The notes: generated by a model not told the origin, from the sequence alone. DNA of 64,000 nt from Ornatilinea apprima (GCF_001306115.1 NZ_LGCL01000015.1:124001-188000); one strand, 5' to 3'; shown: positions 34,993 through 46,599, counted from the stretch's first letter. Numbers and translations are program-made.

Positions 34993-36009
34993 TTAACCGT
35001 CCATTCGGGTTCCGCAAGAAGAGCGGATCACCAGCTCGGCAGGTAAGACAATCCGGTGTGGTTCCTCGCTCGGATTGTGGATCATATCCACCACAGTCTC
35101 CACCGCGATCCGTCCCATCCGCGCGGTGGGCTGCCGCACAGTGGTCAACGGAGGGTTGGTTTGAGCAGACTGCGGTATGTCATCAAAGCCAATAATGGCC
35201 AGATCACCCGGTACGGAAAAGCCAGCTTCCTGAAACGCGCGCAGCGCGCTGATCGCCATCGGATCGCTGGCCGCGAAAACTGCGTCGGGGCGCTGCGCAA
35301 TCAGGCGCAGGGCCGCCGCGTACGATCCCGCTGCGGTAAAGTCGCTTTCAATAATCAGGTTGGGGTCCACCGCAACGCCGCGTTCCTGCAGGGCATCCAG
35401 ATACCCTTGATATCGGTCATACCCCACAATGGTATTCTGCGGGCCGGTAATGGTCGCGATGCGTTTGCGGCCCATGCGGATGAGGTGCAGCACGGCTTCG
35501 CGCGCGCCCACCCGGTTGTCCACATCGATATAGCTGATTTTGGGATTGTTGGGATGCCGCCCAATTAATACAAATGGCAGCTTTCCTTGCGCCAGCGCCT
35601 TGACAATTGGGTCGTCCATCACCATTGAAGACACTATCACCCCATCCACCAGCCCGTTATACATAATTTTGCTGATCATGCGCCGTTCATATTCTGGCTC
35701 AGCCAGCCACAACATGACCGTGTAATCCAGAGCGTTGCAGGCCGAAGAGACATTTTGGATCAATTGGGGGAAGAACGGATCGGTGAAGATTGCGCCCACC
35801 CCCACCGGAATGACCAGGCTCAACACCCCCGTCCGCCCGGCTGCCAGACCCCGCGCGGCCAGGTTGGGCTGAAAATTTAGGTTCTGAATCACGTTCATCA
35901 CCTGCTCGCGCGCTCGCTCGCTGACACTTTCCTCGCCGTTAATCACCCGTGAAACGGTTGATCGGGAGTAGCCACTGATTTTGGCGATGTCTTCCAGGGT
36001 GAGTGACAT
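34993..36009 (-). CDS. LacI-family transcriptional regulator, CebR/CelR-like
   Basis: A 338-aa LacI-type repressor. The helix-turn-helix is at residues 3-25 (LTLEDIAKISGYSRSTVSRVING), then the hinge with the usual NLAARGLAAGRTGVL, and a periplasmic-binding-protein-like sugar domain (DGVIVSSMVMDDP, VDNRVGAREAVLHLIRMGRKRIATITG, IIGFDDIPQS). I start it at ATG 36009, with AAAGGA upstream. Its own promoter has two operator-like palindromes, one identical to the site bound by cellobiose repressors CelR (Thermobifida) and CebR (Streptomyces). Autorepression relieved by cellobiose is the likely logic. It is the first gene of the transport and catabolism locus. Confidence 0.93.
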   Translation of the reverse strand: MSLTLEDIAKISGYSRSTVSRVINGEESVSERAREQVMNVIQNLNFQPNLAARGLAAGRTGVLSLVIPVGVGAIFTDPFFPQLIQNVSSACNALDYTVMLWLAEPEYERRMISKIMYNGLVDGVIVSSMVMDDPIVKALAQGKLPFVLIGRHPNNPKISYIDVDNRVGAREAVLHLIRMGRKRIATITGPQNTIVGYDRYQGYLDALQERGVAVDPNLIIESDFTAAGSYAAALRLIAQRPDAVFAASDPMAISALRAFQEAGFSVPGDLAIIGFDDIPQSAQTNPPLTTVRQPTARMGRIAVETVVDMIHNPSEEPHRIVLPAELVIRSSCGTRMDG

Positions 36010-36021
36010 AAGGTGTCCTTT

Positions 36022-36035
36022 TGGGAGCGCTCTCA
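36022..36035. promoter_or_regulatory. Second LacI-type operator, near the lacI ribosome site
   Basis: TGGGAGCGCTCTCA differs by one base from the perfect palindrome at 36105 and ends 12 nt before the lacI start codon, next to its ribosome binding site. With the upstream site, 83 bp away, it could support looping by a LacI tetramer or two dimers. Confidence 0.75.
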
Positions 36036-36104
36036 ATTTTTTCTCAACAAAAATCCGCATATCGGCGGCAATGTGGGTAATAATGCGCGTTTTTTATTGA
36101 TGCT

Positions 36105-36118
36105 TGGGAGCGCTCCCA
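36105..36118. promoter_or_regulatory. LacI-type operator, perfect palindrome (CelR/CebR-like)
   Basis: TGGGAGCGCTCCCA is a perfect 14-bp palindrome. It equals the operator known for the cellobiose-responsive repressors CelR and CebR. It covers the predicted first transcribed bases of the lacI promoter, so bound repressor would block initiation. Confidence 0.88.
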
Positions 36119-36126
36119 TATCAATT

Positions 36127-36155
36127 ATCTTATAAGTTTTTTATCCGCTTGTCAA
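36127..36155 (-). promoter_or_regulatory. Promoter of the lacI-led disaccharide locus
   Basis: On the minus strand: consensus -35 TTGACA (36155-36150), a 17-nt spacer and -10 TAAGAT (36132-36127). A 15-nt alternative gives TATAAG. The predicted start near 36120 falls next to the operator at 36105-36118. Confidence 0.78.
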
Positions 36156-36183
36156 GATATTAAATTCTCGTTAACAATCTGAA

Positions 36184-36399
36184 TTAAAAATGAATATCCA
36201 CCGGAAGTTCAGGTATCCATGTTGGCACGCGTGTCGGAACCGGTTCGCCCATTCCCCCCTCCAACCAGCGCAGCAGATTCAACACCAGCGGCAGCAGCAC
36301 AATCAGCAGCAGAACCAACGCCGTTCCCCTCCGCCGCCGCTCCGCCTGAGCGCGCAGCGCCTCTTCATCTCCATTGACCTCAAATTCCGGCTCTTCCAT
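36184..36399 (-). CDS. Small single-pass membrane protein
   Basis: A 71-aa protein with no family I recognise. An acidic N-terminus (MEEPEFEVNGDEEALRAQ) and basic stretch ERRRRG precede one hydrophobic helix (TALVLLLIVLLPLVLNLLRW), then a short tail EPVPTRVPTWIPELPVDIHF. The basic residues before the helix predict the N-terminus inside. A start 11 codons earlier (36432) is possible. It lies between the GH2 gene and the lacI promoter, on the same strand as both. Codon use resembles the neighbours, so I think it is real. Confidence 0.6.
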   Translation of the reverse strand: MEEPEFEVNGDEEALRAQAERRRRGTALVLLLIVLLPLVLNLLRWLEGGMGEPVPTRVPTWIPELPVDIHF

Positions 36400-36500
36400 G
36401 CTTTGATTGTACGCCAAAATACCCCCCTTCACCCCGCCTTAAAACGCACCGGGGCCGCGCCTTTTCCACGCAGCCCCGAAAACATTCATTTTGTGCCTGC

Positions 36501-39689
<3,189 letters not shown>

Positions 39690-39717
39690 TTAACTTTATA
39701 CAAACCCGCCGCGCCAT

Positions 39718-39746
39718 TTGTGGATTCAAACTCTCCGGTTTATACT
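39718..39746 (+). promoter_or_regulatory. Promoter of the Tet-like MFS gene
   Basis: TTGTGG (39718-39723), 17-nt spacer, TATACT (39741-39746). It places the transcription start near 39753 and so supports the translation start at 39781. Confidence 0.65.
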
Positions 39747-39780
39747 GGTGAGTAGAAAATTCTTGTCAGTGAGTGTATTT

Positions 39781-41019
39781 ATGAAATCTATCCTCAACCG
39801 CAGATTACTCCTCATTCTGGGCTTTGTCTTCATTGACTTGCTCGGTTACAGCCTCATCCTGCCCCTGTTGCCCTTTTATGCCGACACCTTCGCGGCCAGC
39901 CTCACCACCGTGGGCCTGCTGGGAACCGTCAACGCTCTGGCGCAATTGATTGCAGCGCCAACAATTGGGCGCCTATCAGACCGTTACGGACGCCGCCCGC
40001 TGCTGATCTTCAGCATTGTAGGCACCATCGTTGCCTTTCTGTTGCTCGGCTTTGCCCAATCGCTGGCCATGCTCTTCATCAGCCGCATTGTCGACGGGTT
40101 ATTTGGCGGCAACATCGCCTTGGCGCGCGCCTACATCACCGACATCACCGATTCCAAAACCCGCGCGCGCAGCCTGGGCATGATCGGCGCGGCTTTCGGC
40201 CTGGGCTTTATCATCGGCCCGGCTATGGGCGGGATCTTGAGCCAGTACGGGTTTGCTGTCCCCGCCTTTGTGGCAGCATGCCTGGCAGCCCTGAATTTGC
40301 TGGCCGTGCTCATCTGGCTGCCCGAATCACTCCCTGCTGCCGAGCGCCAGGCGATGCGCCGCAGCCCCAACACCGCCTTCACCCTCAACAAGCTCTACGA
40401 AGAGCTCAAAAAGCCGTGCGTGGGGCCGCTGCTGGTCGTTCAGTTATTTTACAACCTGGCTTTCATTCTCTTTCAGACCAATTTCTCTCTCTTCGCCAAA
40501 AACAGCCTGGGGTTATCCGCCCAGTCCACCAGCTACATTCTGGCCTATGTCGGTCTGCTTTCTGTTTTGGTGCAGGCCTTCGCCATCGGCCGTCTCACCG
40601 GGCTCTTCTACGAGCGTTCGCTGATCTTTTTCGGCTCCATCTTGATGACGGTTTCGCTCCTCATCTGGGGCTTCGTTGGCTCCGTTCCGCTGCTGTTGAT
40701 CATCCTGGCTCCCATTTCCCTCTCCGGCGGCATCCTCAATACCGTCATCACCAGCCAGATCACCAAATCAGTCTACCGTGAAGACGTGGGCGGCACGCTT
40801 GGGCTGGCCTCTGCCACGCAAAGCCTGGCGCAGATCCTCATGCCAACCATCGGGGGCGCGCTGATGCAGTTCACCGGCTCCTGGGCGGTGGGCGCTGCCG
40901 CCGCGCTCTTAATGTCCATGGCGGTTCTGGTTACCCGCTTGCAGATCCTGCCCCGCCCCGAGCAGGAAGGCCCCTGCCCGCGCCCCGACGAGCCCTCTGT
41001 TCACACTCAACCGGCCTGA
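39781..41019 (+). CDS. MFS transporter, TetA-like (DHA1)
   Basis: A 412-aa major facilitator with 12 predicted helices. The loop 2-3 motif is GRLSDRYGRRPLLI, and helix 5 has FGLGFIIGPAMGGILSQYG, the antiporter motif of drug:H+ antiporters. Sequence style is that of the tetracycline-resistance TCR subgroup, but most such chromosomal proteins are uncharacterised multidrug or metabolite exporters, and resistance cannot be claimed. I use ATG 39781; the in-frame start at 39718 lies inside the -35 box and would not be transcribed. Confidence 0.92.
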   Translation: MKSILNRRLLLILGFVFIDLLGYSLILPLLPFYADTFAASLTTVGLLGTVNALAQLIAAPTIGRLSDRYGRRPLLIFSIVGTIVAFLLLGFAQSLAMLFISRIVDGLFGGNIALARAYITDITDSKTRARSLGMIGAAFGLGFIIGPAMGGILSQYGFAVPAFVAACLAALNLLAVLIWLPESLPAAERQAMRRSPNTAFTLNKLYEELKKPCVGPLLVVQLFYNLAFILFQTNFSLFAKNSLGLSAQSTSYILAYVGLLSVLVQAFAIGRLTGLFYERSLIFFGSILMTVSLLIWGFVGSVPLLLIILAPISLSGGILNTVITSQITKSVYREDVGGTLGLASATQSLAQILMPTIGGALMQFTGSWAVGAAAALLMSMAVLVTRLQILPRPEQEGPCPRPDEPSVHTQPA

Positions 41020-41100
41020 CCCGCCCATCTATGAGCCATTTCACCATCCGATTTTTCGCCCCAACCGGGCGGTTTTTCGCTTAACTGTGCCTCACAGCGG

Positions 41101-41106
41101 TATAAT
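41101..41106 (+). promoter_or_regulatory. -10 box of the SET-domain gene
   Basis: TATAAT about 70 nt before the ATG at 41178. No good -35 at normal distance. Confidence 0.45.
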
Positions 41107-41177
41107 CGTGCATCAATCGCACGGCGTTCCTCCCGCGGGAAACCATCCTTCTTCTCTCAGGCACAGGAGCTTATCGC

Positions 41178-41696
41178 ATGGAATCCGATTGTCATTCTTA
41201 CCTCAACCCCAAACTCGAAGTCCGCGCATTCCCCAACAAAGGCGGGTATGGTATTTTTGCCCGCGAAGCCGTGCAAGCCGGCGAGCTGGTTTGCATGTGG
41301 GGTGGCAGCATCGTTACCCACGACCAGCTGCAAACCCTGCCAGAAGATGTCGTCAGCCATTCCATCCAGGTGGAAGAATTTCTCTATCAGGTGCAGCCCT
41401 GGGAGCATTTTGACCCCGCCGATTATTTCAACCACTGCTGCGATCCCAACGCGGGCCTTTCCAGCCCCATTTCACTGGTTGCCATACGCGATATTCAACC
41501 CGACGAAGAAGTTTGCTTTGACTACGCCATGTCCGACAGCTCCGATTACGACCAGTTTGAATGTATGTGCGCCTCACCGCGCTGCCGCAAAACCATCACC
41601 GGCAAAGACTGGCAGATTCCCGAACTGCAAGAACGCTACCGCGGCTATTTCTCCCCCTACCTGCAGCGCCGCATCGACAAACTCCGTGCTGGCTAA
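41178..41696 (+). CDS. SET-domain protein with post-SET cysteines
   Basis: A 172-aa protein that is little more than a SET domain, the S-adenosylmethionine-dependent lysine methyltransferase fold best known from eukaryotic histone methylation. GGYGIFAREAVQAGELVCMWGG opens the domain; the SAM/catalytic core is YFNHCCDPNAGL and the closing DEEVCFDYAM, whose Tyr is the usual catalytic one. A post-SET-like motif follows, FECMCASPRCRKTITG, with Cys residues that could bind zinc together with the NHCCDPN Cys. The substrate is unknown. The ribosome site CAGGAG is clear and codon use fits the neighbours, so recent transfer or contamination is not indicated. Confidence 0.9.
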   Translation: MESDCHSYLNPKLEVRAFPNKGGYGIFAREAVQAGELVCMWGGSIVTHDQLQTLPEDVVSHSIQVEEFLYQVQPWEHFDPADYFNHCCDPNAGLSSPISLVAIRDIQPDEEVCFDYAMSDSSDYDQFECMCASPRCRKTITGKDWQIPELQERYRGYFSPYLQRRIDKLRAG

Positions 41697-41713
41697 TCAA
41701 ATCTCACAAAATC

Positions 41714-41742
41714 AGAGGGCTGCCCAATCCGCAGCCCTCTGT
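41714..41742. terminator. Bidirectional terminator between SET gene and MFS gene
   Basis: AGAGGGCTGC (41714-41723) pairs with GCAGCCCTCT (41731-41740), 10 bp, loop of seven. It sits between two convergent genes; short T runs occur on each side. Confidence 0.75.
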
Positions 41743-41772
41743 TGATTCATCCGTTTGGCGAGGCTTCCCGTC

Positions 41773-43155
41773 CTACTCCGCCTCTGCCGCTTCCAGCCCT
41801 GCAACCGCGCCGGTTTCCTGCTTCAGTTTCAGTAAGTCCTCGCGCCGCTGGCCCATCAGATTCTTCACTTTAGCCGCATCTTTGGGATAAGTGAAATAGA
41901 ACAGGGTGAAGAAGATCCCGCAGATCAGCCACGGGAAGGGAATCGTCCAGACCAGCGCGTAGGTCAGCCCAATCCGGTCGGCCAGCGCCCCCGCGATGAG
42001 GCCCGCGAAGGCAGACAGCCCGCCTTCGATCAGGTTTACCACCGAATACGCGCTCGAACGGATCTCCGGCGGCACCACCGCCTGCATCATCGGCTCCTTT
42101 GCGCCGCGTCCCGGCCAGCCAATCATCAGCGCCGTGAACATCGTCAGCCCAAGCAATTGCGGAAACGTCATCGTTTGCGCACGCGTCAGCAGAATATACA
42201 TCAGCGGCACCCCTGAAAGCACCGAAAACTGACCAATGACTGTGCGCCCGTATTTGGGACTGATCTTTTCCGCGTAATCGCCGATCAGGCCGCCCATAAA
42301 ATTGCTGATTGCAGCGCCCACAACCACCACCGCGAACACCAGCGGAGCGCTGCCCGCCGGGTCGGTAAAACTGATCTGGTTCGAAAAATTTAAATCGGTT
42401 ACCATCCAATTGATGAAGTAGAAGCCCATCACCACCCACGGCATCGTGCCGGTAACCCCCTGCAAAATGGCCGCCCAAATGGTGGGAATGCGCAGCGTAG
42501 AAAAGACATCTTTCCAATTGATCATGTAGCGCTGCTCGTTCTCATGGTCAATCAGCCCGGCCAGCTCCGGCTCAGCTGCCCCGCGCGGCGGCTCTTCTAC
42601 GAACAGCCAGATCACCACCCCCGACAAAATACTGAAAACGCCCAACCCCACAAAGCCCCAGCGCCATAGTTCGGGTGTGGCCACAAACCCCAGCGCCAGC
42701 ACCCCCACTACGGTGCCCATCAATCCCACAAAACCAATCACCCCCAGCGCGAAACCGCGCCTTTCTTGCGGAAAATGATCGGCAATCAGCGAGAAGGTGG
42801 CCGGCATCAGGCAGCCCAGCCCCAGCCCCGATATGGCACGGATGATCAGCACCCCGGTGAAGTTGGGCATCAACCCTACCAGAATTGTCCAGATGCCCCA
42901 AATGCCGGTGCCGAAAATCAGCACCTTCTTGCGCGAATAGCGGTCTGCCGCGTAGCCCCACAGCGGTGCGCTTACGGTCTGCGCGATATTGCGCAGCGTG
43001 GTCATCAATCCCAGCATGCCGTAGCTCACACCCCACAGGCTCTGGATAATCGGCGAAAGCACGCCCATCGCCTGCGCCTCTCCCTGATCAATCAAATATC
43101 CGAGTCCAAGCGCGAATAAGGTCTTTCCTGAATGGCGGGTCTGCCCTGGTTTCAT
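41773..43155 (-). CDS. MFS transporter
   Basis: A 460-aa major facilitator with 12 predicted helices. The first half has LGYLIDQGEAQAMGVLSPIIQSLW, the loop WGYAADRYSRKKVLIFGTG and LGLGCLMPATFSLIADHFPQERRG; the second half starts after the central loop at about residue 210. It belongs to the general sugar/organic-acid-type MFS group; the substrate cannot be assigned. Charged central and C-terminal parts (last ~30 residues, NLMGQRREDLLKLKQETG) are cytoplasmic. It is monocistronic on the minus strand. Confidence 0.9.
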   Translation of the reverse strand: MKPGQTRHSGKTLFALGLGYLIDQGEAQAMGVLSPIIQSLWGVSYGMLGLMTTLRNIAQTVSAPLWGYAADRYSRKKVLIFGTGIWGIWTILVGLMPNFTGVLIIRAISGLGLGCLMPATFSLIADHFPQERRGFALGVIGFVGLMGTVVGVLALGFVATPELWRWGFVGLGVFSILSGVVIWLFVEEPPRGAAEPELAGLIDHENEQRYMINWKDVFSTLRIPTIWAAILQGVTGTMPWVVMGFYFINWMVTDLNFSNQISFTDPAGSAPLVFAVVVVGAAISNFMGGLIGDYAEKISPKYGRTVIGQFSVLSGVPLMYILLTRAQTMTFPQLLGLTMFTALMIGWPGRGAKEPMMQAVVPPEIRSSAYSVVNLIEGGLSAFAGLIAGALADRIGLTYALVWTIPFPWLICGIFFTLFYFTYPKDAAKVKNLMGQRREDLLKLKQETGAVAGLEAAEAE

Positions 43156-43276
43156 GGGTTCTGCTTCCCTTCTGGATGGAATAGAATAGCATTATTGTAC
43201 GGCAGGCGGCAGTGATTTTCCAGTTTCAAATGTATGCGCGAGAAAGGACATTCTCCCCATCCTGGCAAATTCCCGC

Positions 43277-43282
43277 TACAAT
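43277..43282 (+). promoter_or_regulatory. -10 box of the CPBP protease gene
   Basis: TACAAT about 32 nt before the ATG at 43314. Confidence 0.4.
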
Positions 43283-43313
43283 TGAACCAGGCACTCATCG
43301 AAAGGCACAACCT

Positions 43314-44045
43314 ATGCAAACCGATTCCTTAACCACCTCCCTCAAACCCACACGCTGGTTTGACCTGCCGCTGTACCTGCTCGGCGGGTTGGGCGTGCTG
43401 ATTCTGGCCTCTTTGCTGCTCAGCCAGGTATCCGCCCCCGGCGACCCCCTCGACACCGCCCTGCGTTTCATTTTCAACGCGCTCTCGCTGATCGGCTGCG
43501 TGGCCCTGTTGGGCGTGCGGCGCGGAAAAATCTCCTGGCAGTCCATCGGTTTTTGGCCCGCGCGCTGGAAACCGGGCTGGATTCTGACCGCCGCCCTGCT
43601 CACCGCTGTGTTTCTGCCAGTGCGCGGCATTCTGGGCGTGGTCGCCAGCTTGTTGATGGAAGGCGGCTTTGAAAGCCTCTCTCTGCGCGCCGACGCGTTC
43701 ACTGCCAGCGGCGCCTTCACCTGGGGCAACTTCGCCTTCACCCTCTTGATGGGAGGGCTGGTCATTCCCGTGGCTGAAGAACTGTACTTTCGCGGTCTGA
43801 TCCATTCCTGGTTCCGCGACCGCCTGCCCTTCTGGCCAGCGGTGATCCTCAGCGGCCTGCTCTTTGGCCTGGCTCATTTCGACTCGCTGGGCGTGGCTGC
43901 CGCCAGCTTTGTGATGGGCATGGTCAACGCCGTCGCCTTTGAGAAAAACAACAACTCCATTTGGCTGCCCATTGCCATCCATGCCATCAATAACAGCTTT
44001 GCTCTGGCGCTGGTCAACCTGGTTCTGCTGCTCCAGCCCGGCTAG
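43314..44045 (+). CDS. CPBP-family intramembrane glutamic protease
   Basis: A 243-aa integral membrane protein of the CPBP (CAAX protease and bacteriocin-processing) family. Motif 1 is VAEELYFRGLIHSWF, with E155, E156 and R160; motif 2 is GLLFGLAHFDSLG with the catalytic His; motif 3 is IHAINNS near the end. About seven helices are predicted. Substrates of bacterial members are mostly unknown. The start ATG 43314 has AAAGG upstream and follows a -10 box; the frame extends to 43212 but without support. Confidence 0.9.
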   Translation: MQTDSLTTSLKPTRWFDLPLYLLGGLGVLILASLLLSQVSAPGDPLDTALRFIFNALSLIGCVALLGVRRGKISWQSIGFWPARWKPGWILTAALLTAVFLPVRGILGVVASLLMEGGFESLSLRADAFTASGAFTWGNFAFTLLMGGLVIPVAEELYFRGLIHSWFRDRLPFWPAVILSGLLFGLAHFDSLGVAAASFVMGMVNAVAFEKNNNSIWLPIAIHAINNSFALALVNLVLLLQPG

Positions 44046-44084
44046 GCGGCAAAAACCCACCCACATTTTCGGGAAGATCTTCTA

Positions 44085-44120
44085 AAGAAAAAAGGGCTGC
44101 CCGAAAATTGGGCAGCCCAT
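44085..44120 (-). terminator. Terminator between the CPBP gene and its convergent neighbour
   Basis: GGGCTGCCC (44094-44102) pairs with GGGCAGCCC (44110-44118); on the minus strand it is followed by a run of T. It serves the gene at 44134 and probably the CPBP gene on the other strand. Confidence 0.82.
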
Positions 44121-44133
44121 CCAACACCAGTGT

Positions 44134-44676
44134 TTACTGGAACAACCTTCTGGTCTCATCCTGCAGCAGGTAGGCCAGCAGCAGCCCCCCGGCGACAGTG
44201 CCGATTGGGAACGCCGGCAGGAATAAGATCGCCAGAGCAATCGCCGACCAGCGCGCCCAGCTCTTCATCTTCAGCAGTCCCCAACCCACCACGGCGTAAA
44301 TGATGCCAATGCCGCCGGTGAAGAAAATGGCCACCGCCATGCCCATCAAGGCCGCGAACAAGCCAATTCCGCGCGCGTCGCTGGCCAGGATCGCCGGCAC
44401 CGGCAGCGCCAGCAGCAGGCAGCCGAAGAACAGCCCCGGCAGCGCGCATAAAAAGTGATACACAGCCGTAAGGGTCAGCAGATCAGGGCGTTCCATTTTT
44501 CCGCTTGCCCCAGCGCGTGCGGCCTGGCCGGCCCTGGGCGCTTCTGCCGCCGGGCTGGCCTCTACCACTTCCACCCGTTCCGCTTCCACAGCTTCCACCG
44601 CTTCCACGGGGATCTCCTGACCGCTCGCGGCGGCTTCAGGTTCCTCCGCGACGGGATTCAACATTTCATCCGTCAT
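44134..44676 (-). CDS. Membrane protein with acidic N-terminal tail, unknown function
   Basis: A 180-aa protein. The first ~65 residues are low-complexity Glu/Ala/Val (EAVEAVEAERVEVVEASPAAEAPRAGQAARAG). Three hydrophobic stretches follow: YHFLCALPGLFFGCLLLAL, IGLFAALMGMAVAIFFTGGIGIIYAVVGWGLL, and AIALAILFLPAFPIGTVAGGLLLAYLL, so three or four helices. I do not recognise a named family beyond small membrane proteins common in Chloroflexota. The start ATG 44676 has AGGAGG at ideal distance. It starts 10 nt past the GIN-domain gene, so the two are co-transcribed. Confidence 0.8.
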   Translation of the reverse strand: MTDEMLNPVAEEPEAAASGQEIPVEAVEAVEAERVEVVEASPAAEAPRAGQAARAGASGKMERPDLLTLTAVYHFLCALPGLFFGCLLLALPVPAILASDARGIGLFAALMGMAVAIFFTGGIGIIYAVVGWGLLKMKSWARWSAIALAILFLPAFPIGTVAGGLLLAYLLQDETRRLFQ

Positions 44677-44686
44677 CACACACCTC

Positions 44687-45418
44687 CTATTTTTCGCCCA
44701 GGCTGGTTACCCGGCCCGATCCGCTCGTTCGCTCATTCATCTGCGGGCGGCCATAATAGCGCACCTCACCGCTGCCCGAGATGTTAATATCCAGGCTCTC
44801 TTCAGCCCAGGCTTCCACATCACCAGAACCGCTGACTTTGACCACCGCCGTCTGGCTGCGCAGGTCACCTAAGCGACAGTTCCCTGACCCTGAAACATCA
44901 ATCCGCATCTGATCCACTTCTCCGGCTGCTTCAAAATTGCCCGACCCGCTGATATTCAGATCCAGCTCTTTGGCCTGTAAATCACGCAGATTCATATTGC
45001 CTGAACCGCTGACCACAACCTCCAGATTTTCCGTTTCCAGGCTTTCCATATCCACATTACCCGAACCGCTCACATGCACACGCTCCAGGTCATCCACCGA
45101 GAGATAGAAATAGATCGGACCGCTGTCAATCAGTGTTGTCCCGGGTTTGAAGCCGATGATCAGTTCATCGCCGTCCACTCTCGTTTCAATCTTCTCCAGC
45201 ACATCCTGCCGGGCCTCAATTCGCAGCCCTTCACTGCCGTCTTGCGTGATCTGCAGCCGGCCAGAGCCTTCCAGCCTGACCTCGTCGAAACCGCTCACCG
45301 CGCGTTCCTCCGTCACCAGTTCGCCATTCGCTTCTCCCACGTTGAAGCTGAACCCGCAAGCCAATGAAGCCAGTGATAAAGCGCCCAGGGAGGCCAGAAT
45401 TTTCCATTTTGAACTCAT
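44687..45418 (-). CDS. GIN-domain (DUF2807) lipoprotein
   Basis: A 243-aa putative lipoprotein. The signal peptide ends in lipobox SLAC (ALSLASLAC), then a right-handed beta-helix of the GIN/DUF2807 type. It is built of short repeats each ending in GSG: VSGSGNVDMESL, VVSGSGNMNLRDL, ISGSGNFEAAG, VSGSGNCRLGDL, VSGSGDVEAWAE, ISGSGEVRYYG. These are the turns of the helix. The family is widespread and has no proven role; adhesion or envelope-stress sensing has been suggested. I start it at ATG 45418, with GAGGAGA upstream. It forms an operon with the membrane protein downstream. Confidence 0.9.
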   Translation of the reverse strand: MSSKWKILASLGALSLASLACGFSFNVGEANGELVTEERAVSGFDEVRLEGSGRLQITQDGSEGLRIEARQDVLEKIETRVDGDELIIGFKPGTTLIDSGPIYFYLSVDDLERVHVSGSGNVDMESLETENLEVVVSGSGNMNLRDLQAKELDLNISGSGNFEAAGEVDQMRIDVSGSGNCRLGDLRSQTAVVKVSGSGDVEAWAEESLDINISGSGEVRYYGRPQMNERTSGSGRVTSLGEK

Positions 45419-45609
45419 AAATCGTCTCCTCAAGATTGTTTTTTCGATTACACTTCATATACGCACCATGTTCATTTGAGTTTCAGATTCCAGAGTCATA
45501 TTTCAAAAACAGGACGCGGCACAGCAAAGTCATACCGTGCAGTCCCGCGTTTCTATGCCCTCAAGCGCCGCCAGGAGAGCCCAAAGCCGTTGAAAGTTCG
45601 CAACGCACC

Positions 45610-46533
45610 ATGAAACGATTCAAAACCGCCATGATCCCTGTTTTTCTGCTGGCTGTGCTGCTGGGTTCCAACACCGTCATCGCCCGCGCGGCCATGCAGT
45701 CCGTTTCCCCGTACGCGTTGAACGCCGCGCGCGTCTCGCTCACTGCGCTGATCTACCTGATATCTTTCGCGCTCATCCCGGGTTGGCGCTGGCCGCGCGA
45801 TCTTTCTGTCTGGCTGCAGGCCGGGCTATGGGGTATTTTCGGGTTCGCCCTGCCGCTGACCGCCTTTATGCATGTGCTCACCTATTTTTCCTCGGGTGTT
45901 ACTTCCCTTTTTGGCACACTCAGCCCGGTTGTGGTGGCGATTCTCGCGCACTTTTTGCTGCAGGACGAGCGCCTGACCCTCCTGAAAATTGCCGGCAGCC
46001 TGATCGCTTTCGGCGGTGTAGCCATCATCCTTTTTAGCGGAGAGACCGGCCTGGGCGGACTGGTGCAGGCCGACCCGCGCGGTTACCTGTGGGCGGCCGT
46101 GGGCGTCCTCAGCGGATCTGGCAGCGTGGTCTATTCACGCCGTTTCCTCTCCAATATGGAGTCCATCCAGGCCACCGGCATCCGCACCGTGGTCGCCGCG
46201 CCCATCCTGATCGCCGTGGCAATATTCACCGGCAATTTCCAGTTTCAGCCCCTGCTCCACGGCGGCAACCTGCTTGGCCTGATCTACCTCGCCTCCATCG
46301 GCACCTTTGTCATTTTCATTCTTGAATTTCACGTCATCCAATCCTTCGGCGCCGGCCCTGCCTCACAGATGAATTACCTGCTCCCGCCCATTGCCACCGG
46401 TCTGGGTGTCCTCTTCCTCGGCGAACAGATCAGCCTGGTATTTGTAACCGGTATGCTGGTCATCTTCATCGGCCTGTTTCTGGTCAATTACACTCCCCGG
46501 CCCCAACCCACGCCCGATCCGCAAATCCCTTAA
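45610..46533 (+). CDS. EamA/DMT-family transporter
   Basis: A 307-aa membrane protein with ten predicted helices arranged as two EamA repeats (about residues 5-140 and 155-295). Typical pieces are LLGSNTVIARAAMQSVSPYALNAARVSLTALIYL in the first repeat, ERLTLLKIAGSLIAFGGVAIIL at its end, and LGEQISLVFVTGMLVIFIGLFLVNY in the second. The drug/metabolite superfamily exports amino acids, sugars and other small molecules; the substrate is not readable. I start it at ATG 45610 (KRFKTAMIPVFLL); the longer frame from 45436 lacks hydrophobic or conserved sequence. Confidence 0.9.
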   Translation: MKRFKTAMIPVFLLAVLLGSNTVIARAAMQSVSPYALNAARVSLTALIYLISFALIPGWRWPRDLSVWLQAGLWGIFGFALPLTAFMHVLTYFSSGVTSLFGTLSPVVVAILAHFLLQDERLTLLKIAGSLIAFGGVAIILFSGETGLGGLVQADPRGYLWAAVGVLSGSGSVVYSRRFLSNMESIQATGIRTVVAAPILIAVAIFTGNFQFQPLLHGGNLLGLIYLASIGTFVIFILEFHVIQSFGAGPASQMNYLLPPIATGLGVLFLGEQISLVFVTGMLVIFIGLFLVNYTPRPQPTPDPQIP

Positions 46534-46571
46534 GCGAGAGCGCCGCTCGCGCCCGCAGCTGTCGTTCATTC

Positions 46572-46599
46572 TTCACCTTCCCCCAGAAATCACTATAAT
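46572..46599 (+). promoter_or_regulatory. Promoter of the Ser/Thr kinase gene
   Basis: TTCACC (46572-46577), 16-nt spacer, TATAAT (46594-46599). The kinase start codon at 46638 follows CAGGAG. Confidence 0.6.

Noticed and set aside
39781..41019. Tetracycline-resistance gene
   Set aside because: Only general TetA/DHA1 similarity is visible; many chromosomal transporters share it and no TetR-type regulator is adjacent.
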